Below, piece by piece: positions 26,488 to 35,032 of a stretch of 64,000 nucleotides of DNA. The notes below the pieces were generated by a model, which was not told where the DNA came from, did not search any database, and saw only the letters and a program-made list of their open reading frames with translations. Source of the stretch: an uncultured Lachnospiraceae bacterium (GTDB lineage: Bacteria > Bacillota > Clostridia > Lachnospirales > Lachnospiraceae); NCBI GenBank assembly GCA_910579225.1, contig CAJTTI010000006.1:88254-152253 (forward strand). Direction: 5' to 3'. How positions within the stretch are numbered: the stretch's first letter is position 1; every line of letters begins with the position of its first letter. The translations under genes were made by a program, and so were the position numbers.

Positions 26488-26505
26488 GACTATGTCTTTT
26501 CTTTT
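26470..26505 (+). terminator. Terminator after MerR-type gene
   Basis: AAAGACATAGTCC (26470-26482) pairs perfectly with GGACTATGTCTTT (26487-26499), then TTCTTTT. The stop codon lies in the loop. Confidence 0.92.
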
Positions 26506-26532
26506 GCGAATCATACTGCTATGTACTACGAA

Positions 26533-26703
26533 TTACTCAGCAGAAATTGCCTCGTTCGGACATTCTGCCTCGCAGGTTCCGCACTCCAGGCAGGCATCTG
26601 CATCGATCACATACTTTCCATCTGCCTCAGAGATCGCATCTGCCGGACAAACTTCAGCACAGGAACCGCATCCCACGCAATCACCAGAAATAACATATGC
26701 CAT
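26533..26703 (-). CDS. 2[4Fe-4S] ferredoxin
   Basis: A 56-aa clostridial-type ferredoxin. Both cluster motifs are intact: CVGCGSCAEVCP and CLECGTCEAECP (CxxCxxCxxxCP twice). It carries low-potential electrons in the cytoplasm for anaerobic metabolism. ATG at 26703 has GGAGG about 10 bases upstream, and the protein ends ...NEAISAE before TAA at 26533-26535. It lies between the convergent MerR-type gene and dnaB with no obvious partner. The call rests on both full motifs, so confidence is high despite the short length. Confidence 0.96.
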   Translation of the reverse strand: MAYVISGDCVGCGSCAEVCPADAISEADGKYVIDADACLECGTCEAECPNEAISAE

Positions 26704-26834
26704 GGTACTATATCCTCCTTTATAGTTTTTGATACCCCTTCAGGTTCTGCATCTATTTTAATATAAATGTCCATAATATGCAAGCGCAAATCACTTCCAA
26801 ATCAGGCCTTTTGAGCGTGAACCCTGTCCCCCGG

Positions 26835-28184
26835 TCAGGAAGGTTCCCGATCCATATCACTAAACTTAGTAAGTTCAGGCATCCACAGAAGATTCACTGT
26901 TCCGATGGGACCATTACGTTGTTTTGCAATAATCACTTCCGCCACACGCTGTTCTGCCTCTGACAGATCTCTGTTATAATAGCCTTCTCTGTAGAGAAAC
27001 ATTACCACGTCTGCATCCTGCTCAATAGCACCCGATTCTCTGAGATCTGACAGCATAGGACGATGATCCGGCCTTTGTTCCACCGCACGGCTGAGCTGCG
27101 ACAGGGCAACTACTGGAACATCCAGCTCACGGGCCAGCGCTTTCAAACCCCGGGAAATATCCGAAATTTCCTGCTGCCTGGAAGCATTATTATATTTCGT
27201 ATCTCCATTCATCAACTGTAGGTAATCAATAATTACAATCTTAATATCATATTCCATCTTTAACTTCCGACACTTGGAACGCATCACTGGAAGTGTAATA
27301 CCAGGAGTGTCGTCAATAACCAGCTTGGAATTAGCAATATTGGCAGAACCTTCCACCAGATTCATCCACTCCTCATCTGTCAGTCTTCCGTTACGGATCT
27401 TCTGAGCATCCACGTGGGACTCAAGGGACAGCATACGATTTACCAACTGTTCCTTGGACATTTCCAAACTGAATATAGCCACCCCCTGCCCTCTCTTAAA
27501 TGCCATATGCTGCGCCAGATTCAGTACAAATGCAGTCTTTCCCATGGAAGGCCTAGCCGCAATCAGAATCAGGTCTGAAGGCTGCAGGCCGGAAGTCTTA
27601 TAATCCAGATCCATAAATCCTGTCTCCAGACCAGTCACTCTGCCTCTTGCCCTGGCAGCCGCATCAATCTTCTTCATAGCGTTGATCACTACTTTACGAA
27701 TTGGAACAAATTCATTCCTGCCGCCTCTCTGCGCCAAGTCAAAAACTCTCTTTTCTGCTTCCGCAAGAGTATCTGCCACTCGTTCTGAACCACTATAACA
27801 GGTATTCGCAATCTCTTCATTCAGGCGAATCAAACGTCTTGATACTGCTCTCTCTGCCACAATCTCCGCATAAAACTTAATATTGGCTGAAGTAGGAACC
27901 TGATTCATCCAACGCAGAATCTGCTCGATACTGCACGCCTCTTCCGGCACGCCTTTTTCTTTCAGTTTTGTATGCAATATTACCGGTTCCACCGGTTTTC
28001 CTTCATTATACAATTCCACCATGGTATCATAAACCATGCCCATCTGTCTTTGATAAAAATCATCACCTGTGATTATCTCTGACACGATCATAATAGTCTC
28101 ATTATCAATCAACATGGCGCCAATAACAGAACCTTCAGCCTCTTCATCATGAGGCATGACACGTTTTATGAGCGCTTCTTCCAT
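26835..28184 (-). CDS. dnaB: Replicative DNA helicase DnaB
   Basis: A 449-aa hexameric helicase of normal length. The N-terminal DnaB domain (PHDEEAEGSVIGAMLIDNETI) is followed by a RecA-like motor: Walker A ARPSMGKTAFVLNLA near residue 205, H1a GVAIFSLEMSKEQLVNRM, Walker B IVIIDYLQLM, and the DLRESGAIEQDADVVMFLYR arginine-finger region. It unwinds the fork 5'-3' on the lagging strand. It follows rplI by 19 bases, continuing the common clostridial order gdpP-rplI-dnaB, and probably shares the gdpP transcript. Confidence 0.97.
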   Translation of the reverse strand: MEEALIKRVMPHDEEAEGSVIGAMLIDNETIMIVSEIITGDDFYQRQMGMVYDTMVELYNEGKPVEPVILHTKLKEKGVPEEACSIEQILRWMNQVPTSANIKFYAEIVAERAVSRRLIRLNEEIANTCYSGSERVADTLAEAEKRVFDLAQRGGRNEFVPIRKVVINAMKKIDAAARARGRVTGLETGFMDLDYKTSGLQPSDLILIAARPSMGKTAFVLNLAQHMAFKRGQGVAIFSLEMSKEQLVNRMLSLESHVDAQKIRNGRLTDEEWMNLVEGSANIANSKLVIDDTPGITLPVMRSKCRKLKMEYDIKIVIIDYLQLMNGDTKYNNASRQQEISDISRGLKALARELDVPVVALSQLSRAVEQRPDHRPMLSDLRESGAIEQDADVVMFLYREGYYNRDLSEAEQRVAEVIIAKQRNGPIGTVNLLWMPELTKFSDMDREPS

Positions 28185-28203
28185 ATCCGTTCCACTCCCG
28201 GCC

Positions 28204-28650
28204 CTAGATTTCCTGTACGACGACTTTCAATTCTCCTGTCACTTGCGGATGAAGCTTGATCGGTACCATCGTTGTCCCAACTGCTTTGATAGGACTTGGA
28301 AGTACCAACTTTTTCTTATCAATCTCCAGATCCAGCTGCTCTTTTGCAGCCTGAGCAATTTCCTTGGAGGAAATAGAGCCAAACAGTCTGCCTCCTTCTC
28401 CTGCTTTAATTTTCAGAGTCACTTGTACTTTCTTCAAATCTTCCGCAAAGCTCTTCGCTTCTTCCAATCTCTCTGCCGCCAGTTTATCCTGATGTGCTTT
28501 CTTCAGCTTCAGATCGTTCATATTTTTTGGCGTTGCTTCCAAACCCAGCTTTTTTGCCAGAATAAAATTCCTTGCATACCCATCATTTACTTCCACCAAA
28601 TCTCCTTTTTTCCCAAGGGATTTTACATCTTCCAATAAAATTACTTTCAT
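28204..28650 (-). CDS. rplI: 50S ribosomal protein L9
   Basis: A 148-aa L9 of standard length. The N-terminal rRNA-binding part shows MKVILLEDVKSLGKKGDLVEVNDGYARNFILAKK with the conserved GYARNFL-like motif, then a long helix (KKAHQDKLAAERLEEAKSFAEDLKK) and the C-terminal domain with GRLFGSISSKEIAQ. It binds 23S rRNA near L1. Its ATG overlaps the gdpP stop by 3 bases, so translation is coupled to gdpP. Confidence 0.97.
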   Translation of the reverse strand: MKVILLEDVKSLGKKGDLVEVNDGYARNFILAKKLGLEATPKNMNDLKLKKAHQDKLAAERLEEAKSFAEDLKKVQVTLKIKAGEGGRLFGSISSKEIAQAAKEQLDLEIDKKKLVLPSPIKAVGTTMVPIKLHPQVTGELKVVVQEI

Positions 28651-30692
28651 TCCAGTTCTCCTTCCTCTAACATACGATCCAATGTCTCACGTACAATCTT
28701 CATAGCTTCTTCCACAGAACATTGCAACTGTGCTCCTGCAACATTCAAATGTCCGCCGCCGCCTATTTTTTCCATAATCAACTGCACATTCACTTCATCA
28801 ATCGAACGCGCACTGACATAAATCTTCCCATTATATTCTGTGAAAACAATAGAAGCACGTACTCCAATGATATTCAAAAGCTCGTTAGCCGCCTGCGCAC
28901 CCACAATTGTCGGACTCACCAGCCCTTTACCCGGACAGACAGAGAGCGCAAATCCTTTGTACACCTCTGCATGCCGAACAGATTCCGCCCGCGCCTTGTA
29001 CTCTGCCATATCATTTCTGAACATCTTCCGCACACGGGTCACGTCTGCTCCGCATCTCCGGAGAAATGCTGCCGCTTCAAACGTACGGACTCCTGTCTTC
29101 GTCATAAAGTTATCCGTATCAATCACAATTCCTGCATACATGCAGTCTGCCTCTCCGCCTTTCAGCCGTATATTATCTGCAAAATACTGCAAGATCTCTG
29201 CAACCATCTCACAGGCAGAAGAAGCATTCGGCTCAATATAAGAAAGCACTGCATGACCAATCGCTTCATTTCCCCTTCTGTGATGATCAAACACTACAAC
29301 TGTCGGCGTCATAGACAGAATATCTTCACACTCTGTATAGCTTGGACGATTGGTATCTACCACTACTACTGCCGTATTGCGGTCCACAATCTCTCTGGCC
29401 TGTCCGCTGCCGATTACAATTCCCGGCTCTCCGCTGTTAACCTCATAGAAAACATCCAGCATAGGACGTACGGAAGTAGTCACTTCATTCACCACTATAT
29501 AAGCTTTCTTGTTCAAAGCTTTTGACGCACGGTAGATACCCACTGCCGCCCCAAAGGAATCTGCATCTGTCAGGCGATGACCCATAACCACGACTTTATC
29601 TTTTGCCTCAATGATCTCCCTGAGCGCCTGCGCTTTCACACGGGCTTTTACCCGTGTATTTTTCTCTATCTGTTGTGTCTTTCCTCCATAATAAGTGATC
29701 TGTTCTTTCGTCTTCACAACTGCCTGATCACCGCCCCTAGCCAAAGCCAGGTCCATGGCGCTGCGGGCATATTCCATACAGTCCATGTAAGATATACCGC
29801 CGGAACCAATGCTGATACTCAAAGTGATTGGCATCTCATTTCCAATATTGACCGTCTTGATATCCTGCAGAAGATCAAATTTATTCTCCCGAATCTGTGT
29901 CAGCGCTTTCTCCTTCATAACCACAAAGAAGCGGTCCTTTTCCAGCTTACGGACAATACCGTCATATGCATTGAAGTATTTATTGATCTTACGCTCAATC
30001 AGGGCAACCAGAAGAGACGTCCTTACTTCTTCCACTTCTTCCAGCGCTTCGTCGTAATTGTCAATATAGACAAGACCTGCAGCCATACGTTGTTCCTGAT
30101 TCTCACGAATATAATGGTTAATCTCTGTAATATCGAACAAATAGAGAGCCGTCAAACTCCCCTCAAATTCCACTGCACTGACCAGATGACTGTTCTTCAT
30201 ATTATCATCCATATAAATCAGTTTCATATCTGCCCGGTAATCAGACTCTCCATAGCTGAACTCCACAGATGTATGCGACTGCTCACCTGCAGGAAGGACC
30301 TTCCGGTTCAATTCTGGAAAGATCGTGCTGATGCTCCGGTTGTACTCTGGCCCTTTCTCTGTAATCTCCATAAACTGCCGGTTCATCCAGATGATCCTGC
30401 CGTCTTCTGTAAGCAGCGCATAAGGAAGCGCAAGCTCTTTCAGAAGATTTTTCTGAATCTGGCCATAATGAGTAGCAAAAGAAACCAGTTCCGTATAAAG
30501 AACCGGCTGATTGCTGGCGTACAGAATACCGGCAACTGCCGCATAGATCAGAACAAATACCGCCATGACAATACCAGCATCATGGGATATGACATAGATC
30601 CAAATATTCATGCCGATCAAAAGCAGTGTCAGATACAAAGGCCAGCGCACATATAGGCGGAGCTGACCATTCAGTTTTACATTCTTCTTCAT
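28647..30692 (-). CDS. gdpP: Cyclic-di-AMP phosphodiesterase GdpP
   Basis: A 681-aa protein: two membrane segments (residues about 12-55), a PAS-like sensor (YALLTEDGRIIWMN), a degenerate GGDEF domain (residues about 180-310), then a DHH-DHHA1 phosphodiesterase with VMGHRLTDADSFGAAVG, VVVDTNRPSY, VVFDHHRRG and C-terminal GGGGHLNVAGAQ. It hydrolyses c-di-AMP to pApA and so controls osmolyte and wall homeostasis. The frame runs 17 codons further upstream; ATG at 30692 has CAAGGA in front and starts the membrane region. It overlaps rplI and leads the dnaB operon. Confidence 0.95.
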   Translation of the reverse strand: MKKNVKLNGQLRLYVRWPLYLTLLLIGMNIWIYVISHDAGIVMAVFVLIYAAVAGILYASNQPVLYTELVSFATHYGQIQKNLLKELALPYALLTEDGRIIWMNRQFMEITEKGPEYNRSISTIFPELNRKVLPAGEQSHTSVEFSYGESDYRADMKLIYMDDNMKNSHLVSAVEFEGSLTALYLFDITEINHYIRENQEQRMAAGLVYIDNYDEALEEVEEVRTSLLVALIERKINKYFNAYDGIVRKLEKDRFFVVMKEKALTQIRENKFDLLQDIKTVNIGNEMPITLSISIGSGGISYMDCMEYARSAMDLALARGGDQAVVKTKEQITYYGGKTQQIEKNTRVKARVKAQALREIIEAKDKVVVMGHRLTDADSFGAAVGIYRASKALNKKAYIVVNEVTTSVRPMLDVFYEVNSGEPGIVIGSGQAREIVDRNTAVVVVDTNRPSYTECEDILSMTPTVVVFDHHRRGNEAIGHAVLSYIEPNASSACEMVAEILQYFADNIRLKGGEADCMYAGIVIDTDNFMTKTGVRTFEAAAFLRRCGADVTRVRKMFRNDMAEYKARAESVRHAEVYKGFALSVCPGKGLVSPTIVGAQAANELLNIIGVRASIVFTEYNGKIYVSARSIDEVNVQLIMEKIGGGGHLNVAGAQLQCSVEEAMKIVRETLDRMLEEGELE

Positions 30693-30734
30693 CTCACTAT
30701 TCCTTGTTCCGGAAATTATACTTTGCAATGCCAG

Positions 30735-30896
30735 GCACGACACAGTTCTCTTTCGCCTGGCTGTGCACTCTTACACGCAGTGCTGCTCAATTCCGCTTCG
30801 CTTCATCTCGCTCACGGGCTTCGCCCTATACAGCCATCCAAAAGATACCTGCTTTCGTGCACGCACGACACAGTTCTCTTTCGCCTGGCTGTGCAC
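30735..30896. repeat. Pair of 34-bp direct repeats between gdpP and rpsR
   Basis: Positions 30735-30768 and 30863-30896 are identical over 34 bases (starting GCACGACACAGTTCTC and ending GGCTGTGCAC). The unit contains a short dyad (GTGCACAGCC with GGCTGTGCAC-like ends). The spacer has its own hairpin (GGGCTTCGCCC) and GC-rich CGCTTCGCTTC runs unlike the flanking genes. Between gdpP and the rpsR terminator there is otherwise no gene. It may be a small palindromic repeat element dispersed in this genome. Confidence 0.85.
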
Positions 30897-30948
30897 CGCT
30901 CATTGCTTTCCTGAACATTATAACATTAGTCGGGGGTTCAGACAAGCG

Positions 30949-30976
30949 GAAAAAGAGCACCGCCGGAGCGGTGCCC
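30949..30976 (-). terminator. Terminator after rpsF-ssb-rpsR
   Basis: GCACCGC (30957-30963) pairs with GCGGTGC (30968-30974); on the minus strand the stem is followed by TCTTTTTCC. It ends the ribosomal operon. Confidence 0.85.
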
Positions 30977-30988
30977 AAAAAGTTGTTC

Positions 30989-31252
30989 TTATTCTGCTGT
31001 GTACGGCATAAGCGCCACATGTCTTGCTCTCTTAATTGCTACTGTCAGCGCTCTCTGATGCTTTGCACAGTTCCCGGTGATTCTTCTCGGAAGAATCTTT
31101 CCTCTCTCGGAAACATATCTTTTTAATTTATTTACATCTTTGTAATCAATCTCATTGTTCTCTTTGCCACAGAATACGCAAACTTTTTTTCTTCTGCGCC
31201 CGCCTCTTCTCATCTTCGGAGCGTCGCCTTTTTCATTTTTGGTGTAAGCCAT
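30989..31252 (-). CDS. rpsR: 30S ribosomal protein S18
   Basis: An 87-aa S18. The core [46 protein letters not shown] is diagnostic. An N-terminal zinc-type CxxC form (VCVFCGKE) and later NCAKHQ indicate the Cys-containing S18 variant. It binds 16S rRNA together with S6, whose gene begins this same operon. AGAAGGAGG precedes ATG at 31252. It is last in rpsF-ssb-rpsR, followed by a terminator. Confidence 0.97.
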   Translation of the reverse strand: MAYTKNEKGDAPKMRRGGRRRKKVCVFCGKENNEIDYKDVNKLKRYVSERGKILPRRITGNCAKHQRALTVAIKRARHVALMPYTAE

Positions 31253-31294
31253 GATGGTTCCTCCTTCTCACATTACTTGTATCAAATCCGATTG

Positions 31295-31753
31295 TTAATT
31301 AAAAGGCAGTTCTTCATCAATTCCGTCCGGAATATTCATAAATCCGTCTCCTGCTGCACCCATGGGACTTGGCATCGGAGCTGGAGCCGACTGGTATCCG
31401 CCGCCCATGCCGCCACGGTTTGAGTCATTTGCGGCCTTGCTCTCCGCGAACTCAATCTCCTCAAGAATCACTTCTGTTGTATAGACCTTCTGCCCGTCCC
31501 GATTGGTATAGCTTCCGGTCTCAATTCTGCCGCTTGCAGCCACTTTGATCCCCTGACGCAGAAAACGCTCTGCAAACTCTGCCTGTTTTCCAAAAGCCTT
31601 ACAGGTAATAAAATCTGCAGTCTGATCATCTCTCCGGTTAAACCTTCGGTCTACCGCCAGGGTAAATCTTGCAATTGCAAGCGCATTCTCGCCATTAGAA
31701 TAACGAATCTCCGGATCTCTGGTCAAACGTCCCATTAAAACTACTTTATTCAT
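31295..31753 (-). CDS. ssb: Single-stranded DNA-binding protein
   Basis: A 152-aa SSB. The OB fold (MNKVVLMGRLTRDPEIRYSNGENALAIARFTLAVDRRF, then FITCKAFGKQAEFAERFLRQG) is followed by a Gly/Pro-rich flexible linker and the acidic tip DEELPFN, which recruits partner proteins. It coats ssDNA in replication and repair. ATG at 31753 follows AAGGGGTGA; the longer frame adds only two codons. It lies between rpsF and rpsR, the standard order, so the three are co-transcribed. Confidence 0.97.
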   Translation of the reverse strand: MNKVVLMGRLTRDPEIRYSNGENALAIARFTLAVDRRFNRRDDQTADFITCKAFGKQAEFAERFLRQGIKVAASGRIETGSYTNRDGQKVYTTEVILEEIEFAESKAANDSNRGGMGGGYQSAPAPMPSPMGAAGDGFMNIPDGIDEELPFN

Positions 31754-31780
31754 TAACAATCACCCCTTAATATGCTGTTA

Positions 31781-32068
31781 CTATGCATCTTTGCGAACAC
31801 ACAGATAACGGATGACATTGTCCAGAATACGCACACGTTTCTCTACTTCTGCCGGACAGGTTGCCGGTGCATCGAACTGGATGAAGTAGTAGAATCCTTC
31901 TCTCATCTTCTGAATCTCATATGCGAGCCTTTTCTTGCCGCCGTCTTCCACTTCTGTCACCACACCGCCGAAACGTGTAATGATTTCTTTCGCTTTCTCT
32001 ACGGCTGCTGCTCTCTCATCATCTTCGATTTTTGCATTCACAATCAGTGCTAATTCGTATTTGTTCAT
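31781..32068 (-). CDS. rpsF: 30S ribosomal protein S6
   Basis: A 95-aa S6 of normal length: MNKYELALIVNAKIEDDERAAAVEKAKEIITRFGG, then KRLAYEIQKMREGFYYFIQFDAPA and the C-terminal VRILDNVIRYLCVRKDA. It binds S18 and 16S rRNA in the platform. The frame extends 25 codons upstream, but ATG at 32068 has AAAAGGAGG directly before it. Hairpin-forming sequence (GGGCTGCCATGC region near 32100) lies in the leader; S6:S18 autoregulatory leaders are known in bacteria, but I could not confirm the motif. Confidence 0.96.
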   Translation of the reverse strand: MNKYELALIVNAKIEDDERAAAVEKAKEIITRFGGVVTEVEDGGKKRLAYEIQKMREGFYYFIQFDAPATCPAEVEKRVRILDNVIRYLCVRKDA

Positions 32069-32183
32069 GCTTCTACCTCCTTTTGGTCTCTGGCGCATGG
32101 GGCTGCCATGCACAAGGAATCGCCCTGAAAACAGGGCTGTCATATATCACAGAATAAAACTATAGCATAATTTTCCCATATTT

Positions 32184-32366
32184 TCAAGCTTTTTTTCGCA
32201 GTCCCCGCGTGTTTTTTTCCACCAGTTTCCTGGTTACCATCACCTGATGACCACACCCTTCGCACTTCAGCCGGAAGTCTGCCCCCACTCTGAGAATCTC
32301 CCATTCCTGGCTCCCGCAGGGATGTGGTTTTTTTAATTTTACAATATCTCCTACCTGGTATTCCAT
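32184..32366 (-). CDS. DUF951 zinc-ribbon-like small protein
   Basis: A 60-aa DUF951 protein. It begins MEYQVGDIVKLKKPHPCGSQEWEILRVGADFRLKCEGCGHQVM: the Cys-Gly after HP, and CEGCG, form a probable metal-binding set on a small SH3-like beta-barrel. The function is unknown, but the gene is commonly found beside rpsF-ssb in Firmicutes, as here. ACAGGAG precedes ATG at 32366. It ends in a basic tail (TRGLRKKA), consistent with nucleic-acid binding, which is inference. Confidence 0.88.
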   Translation of the reverse strand: MEYQVGDIVKLKKPHPCGSQEWEILRVGADFRLKCEGCGHQVMVTRKLVEKNTRGLRKKA

Positions 32367-32395
32367 ATCTGACTCCTGTCCGTCTTTCTTTTGAT

Positions 32396-33115
32396 TTATA
32401 ACTGACCGAAGATCTCACCAATACTTCCCTGCAGCAAAAGATCTGCCCGGGAATCCATGGGAGTAACGGACTTATTGATCAGCACCAGTTTCCGGCCATC
32501 ATAATAGTCAATCAATCCTGCTGCCGGATAAACGGTAAGAGAAGTCCCTCCTACAATCAGAATATCTGCATGCTGAATCGCTTTTACTGCTCCCTGCATG
32601 GTAGCCGTATCAAGTCCCTCTTCATATAAAACCACATCCGGTTTTATCTTTCCGCCACATTTCTCGCAGACAGGTACGCCTGCAGAGTGTAAAATATATG
32701 CAGCATCATAAAATGCACCGCATTTCTCACAATAGTTCCGGTGTACGGAACCATGAAGCTCATAAACAACTCTGCTTCCTGCCGCCTGATGAAGTCCGTC
32801 AATATTTTGCGTTACCACTGCCCGGAGCTTTCCCTCCTGCTCCCACTGAGCCAGTTTTTTATGTGCTGCATTGGGCCTGGCATCCAGCGCCAGCATCTTG
32901 GCACGGTAGAACCGGTAAAACTCTTCTGTCTTTTTCCGGTAGAATGTATGGCTCAGAATCGTTTCTGGTGGATAATCATACTGCTGATGGTACAATCCAT
33001 CCACACTTCTAAAATCTGGTATACCGCTTTCCGTAGAGACGCCTGCCCCTCCAAAAAAGACAATATTGTCGCTTTCATTTACCCATCTTTTGAGTGTTTC
33101 CAATGCTTCTGTCAT
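32396..33115 (-). CDS. cobB: NAD-dependent protein deacylase, Sir2 family
   Basis: A 239-aa sirtuin. Signatures: VFFGGAGVSTESGIPDFRS, VTQNIDGLHQAAGS, the catalytic ELHGSVHRNYCEKC, a zinc site (CEKC and CEKCGGK), KPDVVLYEE, and VGGTSLTVYPAAG. It removes acyl groups from lysines using NAD. The loop GLYHQQYDYPPE lacks the Ala-Tyr-Arg-x-Tyr-x-Arg pattern of desuccinylases, so deacetylation is more likely. It overlaps the upstream phosphopantetheinyl transferase by 4 bases (ATGA), implying co-translation; a functional link is unclear. Confidence 0.93.
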   Translation of the reverse strand: MTEALETLKRWVNESDNIVFFGGAGVSTESGIPDFRSVDGLYHQQYDYPPETILSHTFYRKKTEEFYRFYRAKMLALDARPNAAHKKLAQWEQEGKLRAVVTQNIDGLHQAAGSRVVYELHGSVHRNYCEKCGAFYDAAYILHSAGVPVCEKCGGKIKPDVVLYEEGLDTATMQGAVKAIQHADILIVGGTSLTVYPAAGLIDYYDGRKLVLINKSVTPMDSRADLLLQGSIGEIFGQL

Positions 33116-33798
33116 ATTTCTGAGTCTCCTGATAAAAATTTGACTGATGTATGTCTTTCGAGCTCCGGATGAATTCCCTCGATGCAGACAGCCGCCGTAT
33201 AATCCGCTGTCGAAAATTCCAGCAGCCGGCAGGTAAAGGCACCCCCCGGTTCCTTTCTAACAATCTCAGGATATGGTTCTTTCATTCTGATGTAAAAAGT
33301 AGCCAGAGAAGTATAAAATCCGGTTCCCAATGCTTTTAGAAAGCTCTCTTTTATCACCCAATATTCATAAAAAAGCCGCTGTTTCCTTTCCGCTGCAGCC
33401 TTTTCATAAAAAGGCTGTTCTTCCGGCTGAAGAACTCTGCGAATCAGAGAATTACCTGGTTCTTTTCCCGTATACTGAAGATCAATCCCCACCTCTCTGT
33501 CTGCAAGCGCACAGACAACCCAGCTCCCTGAATGGGACCAGTTCATATACAGGTTCTCCTGAGAAAGCAGATACGGTTTTCCATGTGCATTCCTCTCATA
33601 GAGTGCCGGCAGTTGTATGGAAGGAAACGTCTTTTTCAGGCTCAGGTTTAAAAGTATCTCTGCGCCAAGGCAAAGCTGCTGTTCTTTTGCCCGCATCTTT
33701 ATCGCTCTTTCCAGACGTTCTTCTGACCGATAGCGCTTCCATCTGTCTTCTGTGAAATTCCTTCCTTCCACATTCATTGCATATATTTGTAACATCAT
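33112..33798 (-). CDS. 4'-phosphopantetheinyl transferase, Sfp type
   Basis: About 228 aa, Sfp-like length. It begins MLQIYAMNVE-like, then has the family motifs AHGKPYLL, NWSHSGSWVVCALADREVGIDLQ (Asp-Leu metal site), and FYEYWVIKESFLKALGTGFY (WxxKES/A-xxKxxG). Sfp enzymes transfer phosphopantetheine from CoA to carrier domains. No polyketide, non-ribosomal peptide or carrier gene lies in the window, so the substrate is elsewhere, perhaps a second acyl carrier protein. Start between two adjacent ATGs at 33798 and 33795 is uncertain; the ribosome site is weak. Confidence 0.87.
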   Translation of the reverse strand: MMLQIYAMNVEGRNFTEDRWKRYRSEERLERAIKMRAKEQQLCLGAEILLNLSLKKTFPSIQLPALYERNAHGKPYLLSQENLYMNWSHSGSWVVCALADREVGIDLQYTGKEPGNSLIRRVLQPEEQPFYEKAAAERKQRLFYEYWVIKESFLKALGTGFYTSLATFYIRMKEPYPEIVRKEPGGAFTCRLLEFSTADYTAAVCIEGIHPELERHTSVKFLSGDSEI

Positions 33799-33842
33799 GT
33801 TATTACTATACCAGAAAGGCGGCAAAAATACCAGCACAATAC

Positions 33843-33875
33843 AAAAATGGAGCTGTCTCAAACCGCGGCAGCCCC
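33843..33875 (-). terminator. Terminator after FRG operon
   Basis: On the minus strand GGGGCTG (33869-33875) pairs with CAGCTCC (33849-33855, one G-T pair), followed by ATTTTTG. Confidence 0.7.
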
Positions 33876-33918
33876 AAGTTCTGTTTCCGGTGAGGGAATC
33901 GCTTATGTCAGCATTCCT

Positions 33919-35031
33919 TTATATAATTGCATTCTCCATATCCTGTGATACAATCTGCATATCCGGATAAAGATTTCCTCGTCTGGCTCCCGTCATCATC
34001 AGCTCTTCCGCCACTTTCCGGGGGTTTAAAATATGTATACAATGCAAATGCGGAATGCATCTCGGCATATATTCCATACCAATAGGCGGATACGACCGGG
34101 TTCTTGCTTTCACCTTTCTCATCTGTACATTGGGTACATAATATGGAAATACAGTAAATACACCTCTTTGCATCTTAATTCTTTCGCTGTGATAAGGGTG
34201 AATGATTGCCAGCGGCGGAATCTCTCCCAGTTTTACCGGAAGTCCATCTGAATAATAGCGAAGAAGCAGGAAGAAAAATGGATTCATTTCAAAATTTTTC
34301 AAGGCTTCCAGCTCTTTGCCCTTGTAAGACCGTCTGATGATCTCAAGAGCGGACAAGCCTATCATTGCATTCATATTTTTCTCCTGTACCTTTTTGATGT
34401 TATAATAAATTCCGCTTTTTTCTTCTTTTTGCAGCTCATTCAGAATATTTTTTGCCAATTTTAAATTAGGCACATTTTTTTCTCCCAGGGAATTACAGAT
34501 CAATTCTACTGTTCCATGGCAGAATGCCCCATATACTTCTTTATTCAGTTTTGCGGGCTCCAATATCCAGATTACCGGTTCCGCAATCCGGCACCGCTCC
34601 GTAACTTCCAGATCTTTCACCGGCGTAATAAATGACTCCAACGCAAATTCCAATGCGACTGTCAGTGATTCACTCCAGTCCATCAACCTGGTTTTCGTGA
34701 AAAAATGCTGCATTACTTCTTGCCATTCTATTACAAACTGCGGCATTTGATAATTCAAATTATCATAATTTCTGGACATAAAACTCTGAAAGCGGTATTC
34801 CTCCCGCAAATGATTATTGCTGTACCTCTGCGTGTCATTATACTGATAGTCTGCATCTCTGAATATACTAGGTTCAAGATGGAAAGCCGCCCTGGAATGC
34901 CCCCGAAACCACATCAATGGCCTCTCGTCCGCATTTTTCTGTATCTCTTTTCTGATACACTGAACATGCTGATATATTTCTGCCAGACTTCCTGCATATC
35001 TGGTTTTTATTCCTCTATTCGGTGCACCCAT
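33919..35031 (-). CDS. FRG-domain protein
   Basis: A 370-aa protein with an FRG domain: the name-giving motif in MWFRGHSRAAFHLEPSIFR (residues 40-58), then QHFFTKTRLMDWSESLTVALEFA (residues 108-130) and a late RRGNLYPDMQIVS. The FRG fold is predicted to be enzymatic and related to ADP-ribosyltransferase-like folds; it is often found in mobile and defence-type genes. No reaction is established here. Its start is one base after the stop of the 1160-aa gene, with GGAGATG as ribosome site inside that gene, so the two are translationally coupled and expected at fixed ratio. A terminator follows. Confidence 0.85.
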   Translation of the reverse strand: MGAPNRGIKTRYAGSLAEIYQHVQCIRKEIQKNADERPLMWFRGHSRAAFHLEPSIFRDADYQYNDTQRYSNNHLREEYRFQSFMSRNYDNLNYQMPQFVIEWQEVMQHFFTKTRLMDWSESLTVALEFALESFITPVKDLEVTERCRIAEPVIWILEPAKLNKEVYGAFCHGTVELICNSLGEKNVPNLKLAKNILNELQKEEKSGIYYNIKKVQEKNMNAMIGLSALEIIRRSYKGKELEALKNFEMNPFFFLLLRYYSDGLPVKLGEIPPLAIIHPYHSERIKMQRGVFTVFPYYVPNVQMRKVKARTRSYPPIGMEYMPRCIPHLHCIHILNPRKVAEELMMTGARRGNLYPDMQIVSQDMENAII

Positions 35032-35032
35032 A

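Noticed and set aside
29577..30656. 359-codon open frame on the + strand
   Set aside because: Antisense shadow of gdpP; no motifs and no start site.
30735..30896. Minimal CRISPR array
   Set aside because: Only two copies, a 94-bp spacer far longer than any CRISPR spacer, and no cas genes.
30626..31126. 166-codon open frame on the + strand
   Set aside because: Spans the gdpP start, the 34-bp repeats and antisense rpsR; its internal repetition comes from the DNA repeats.
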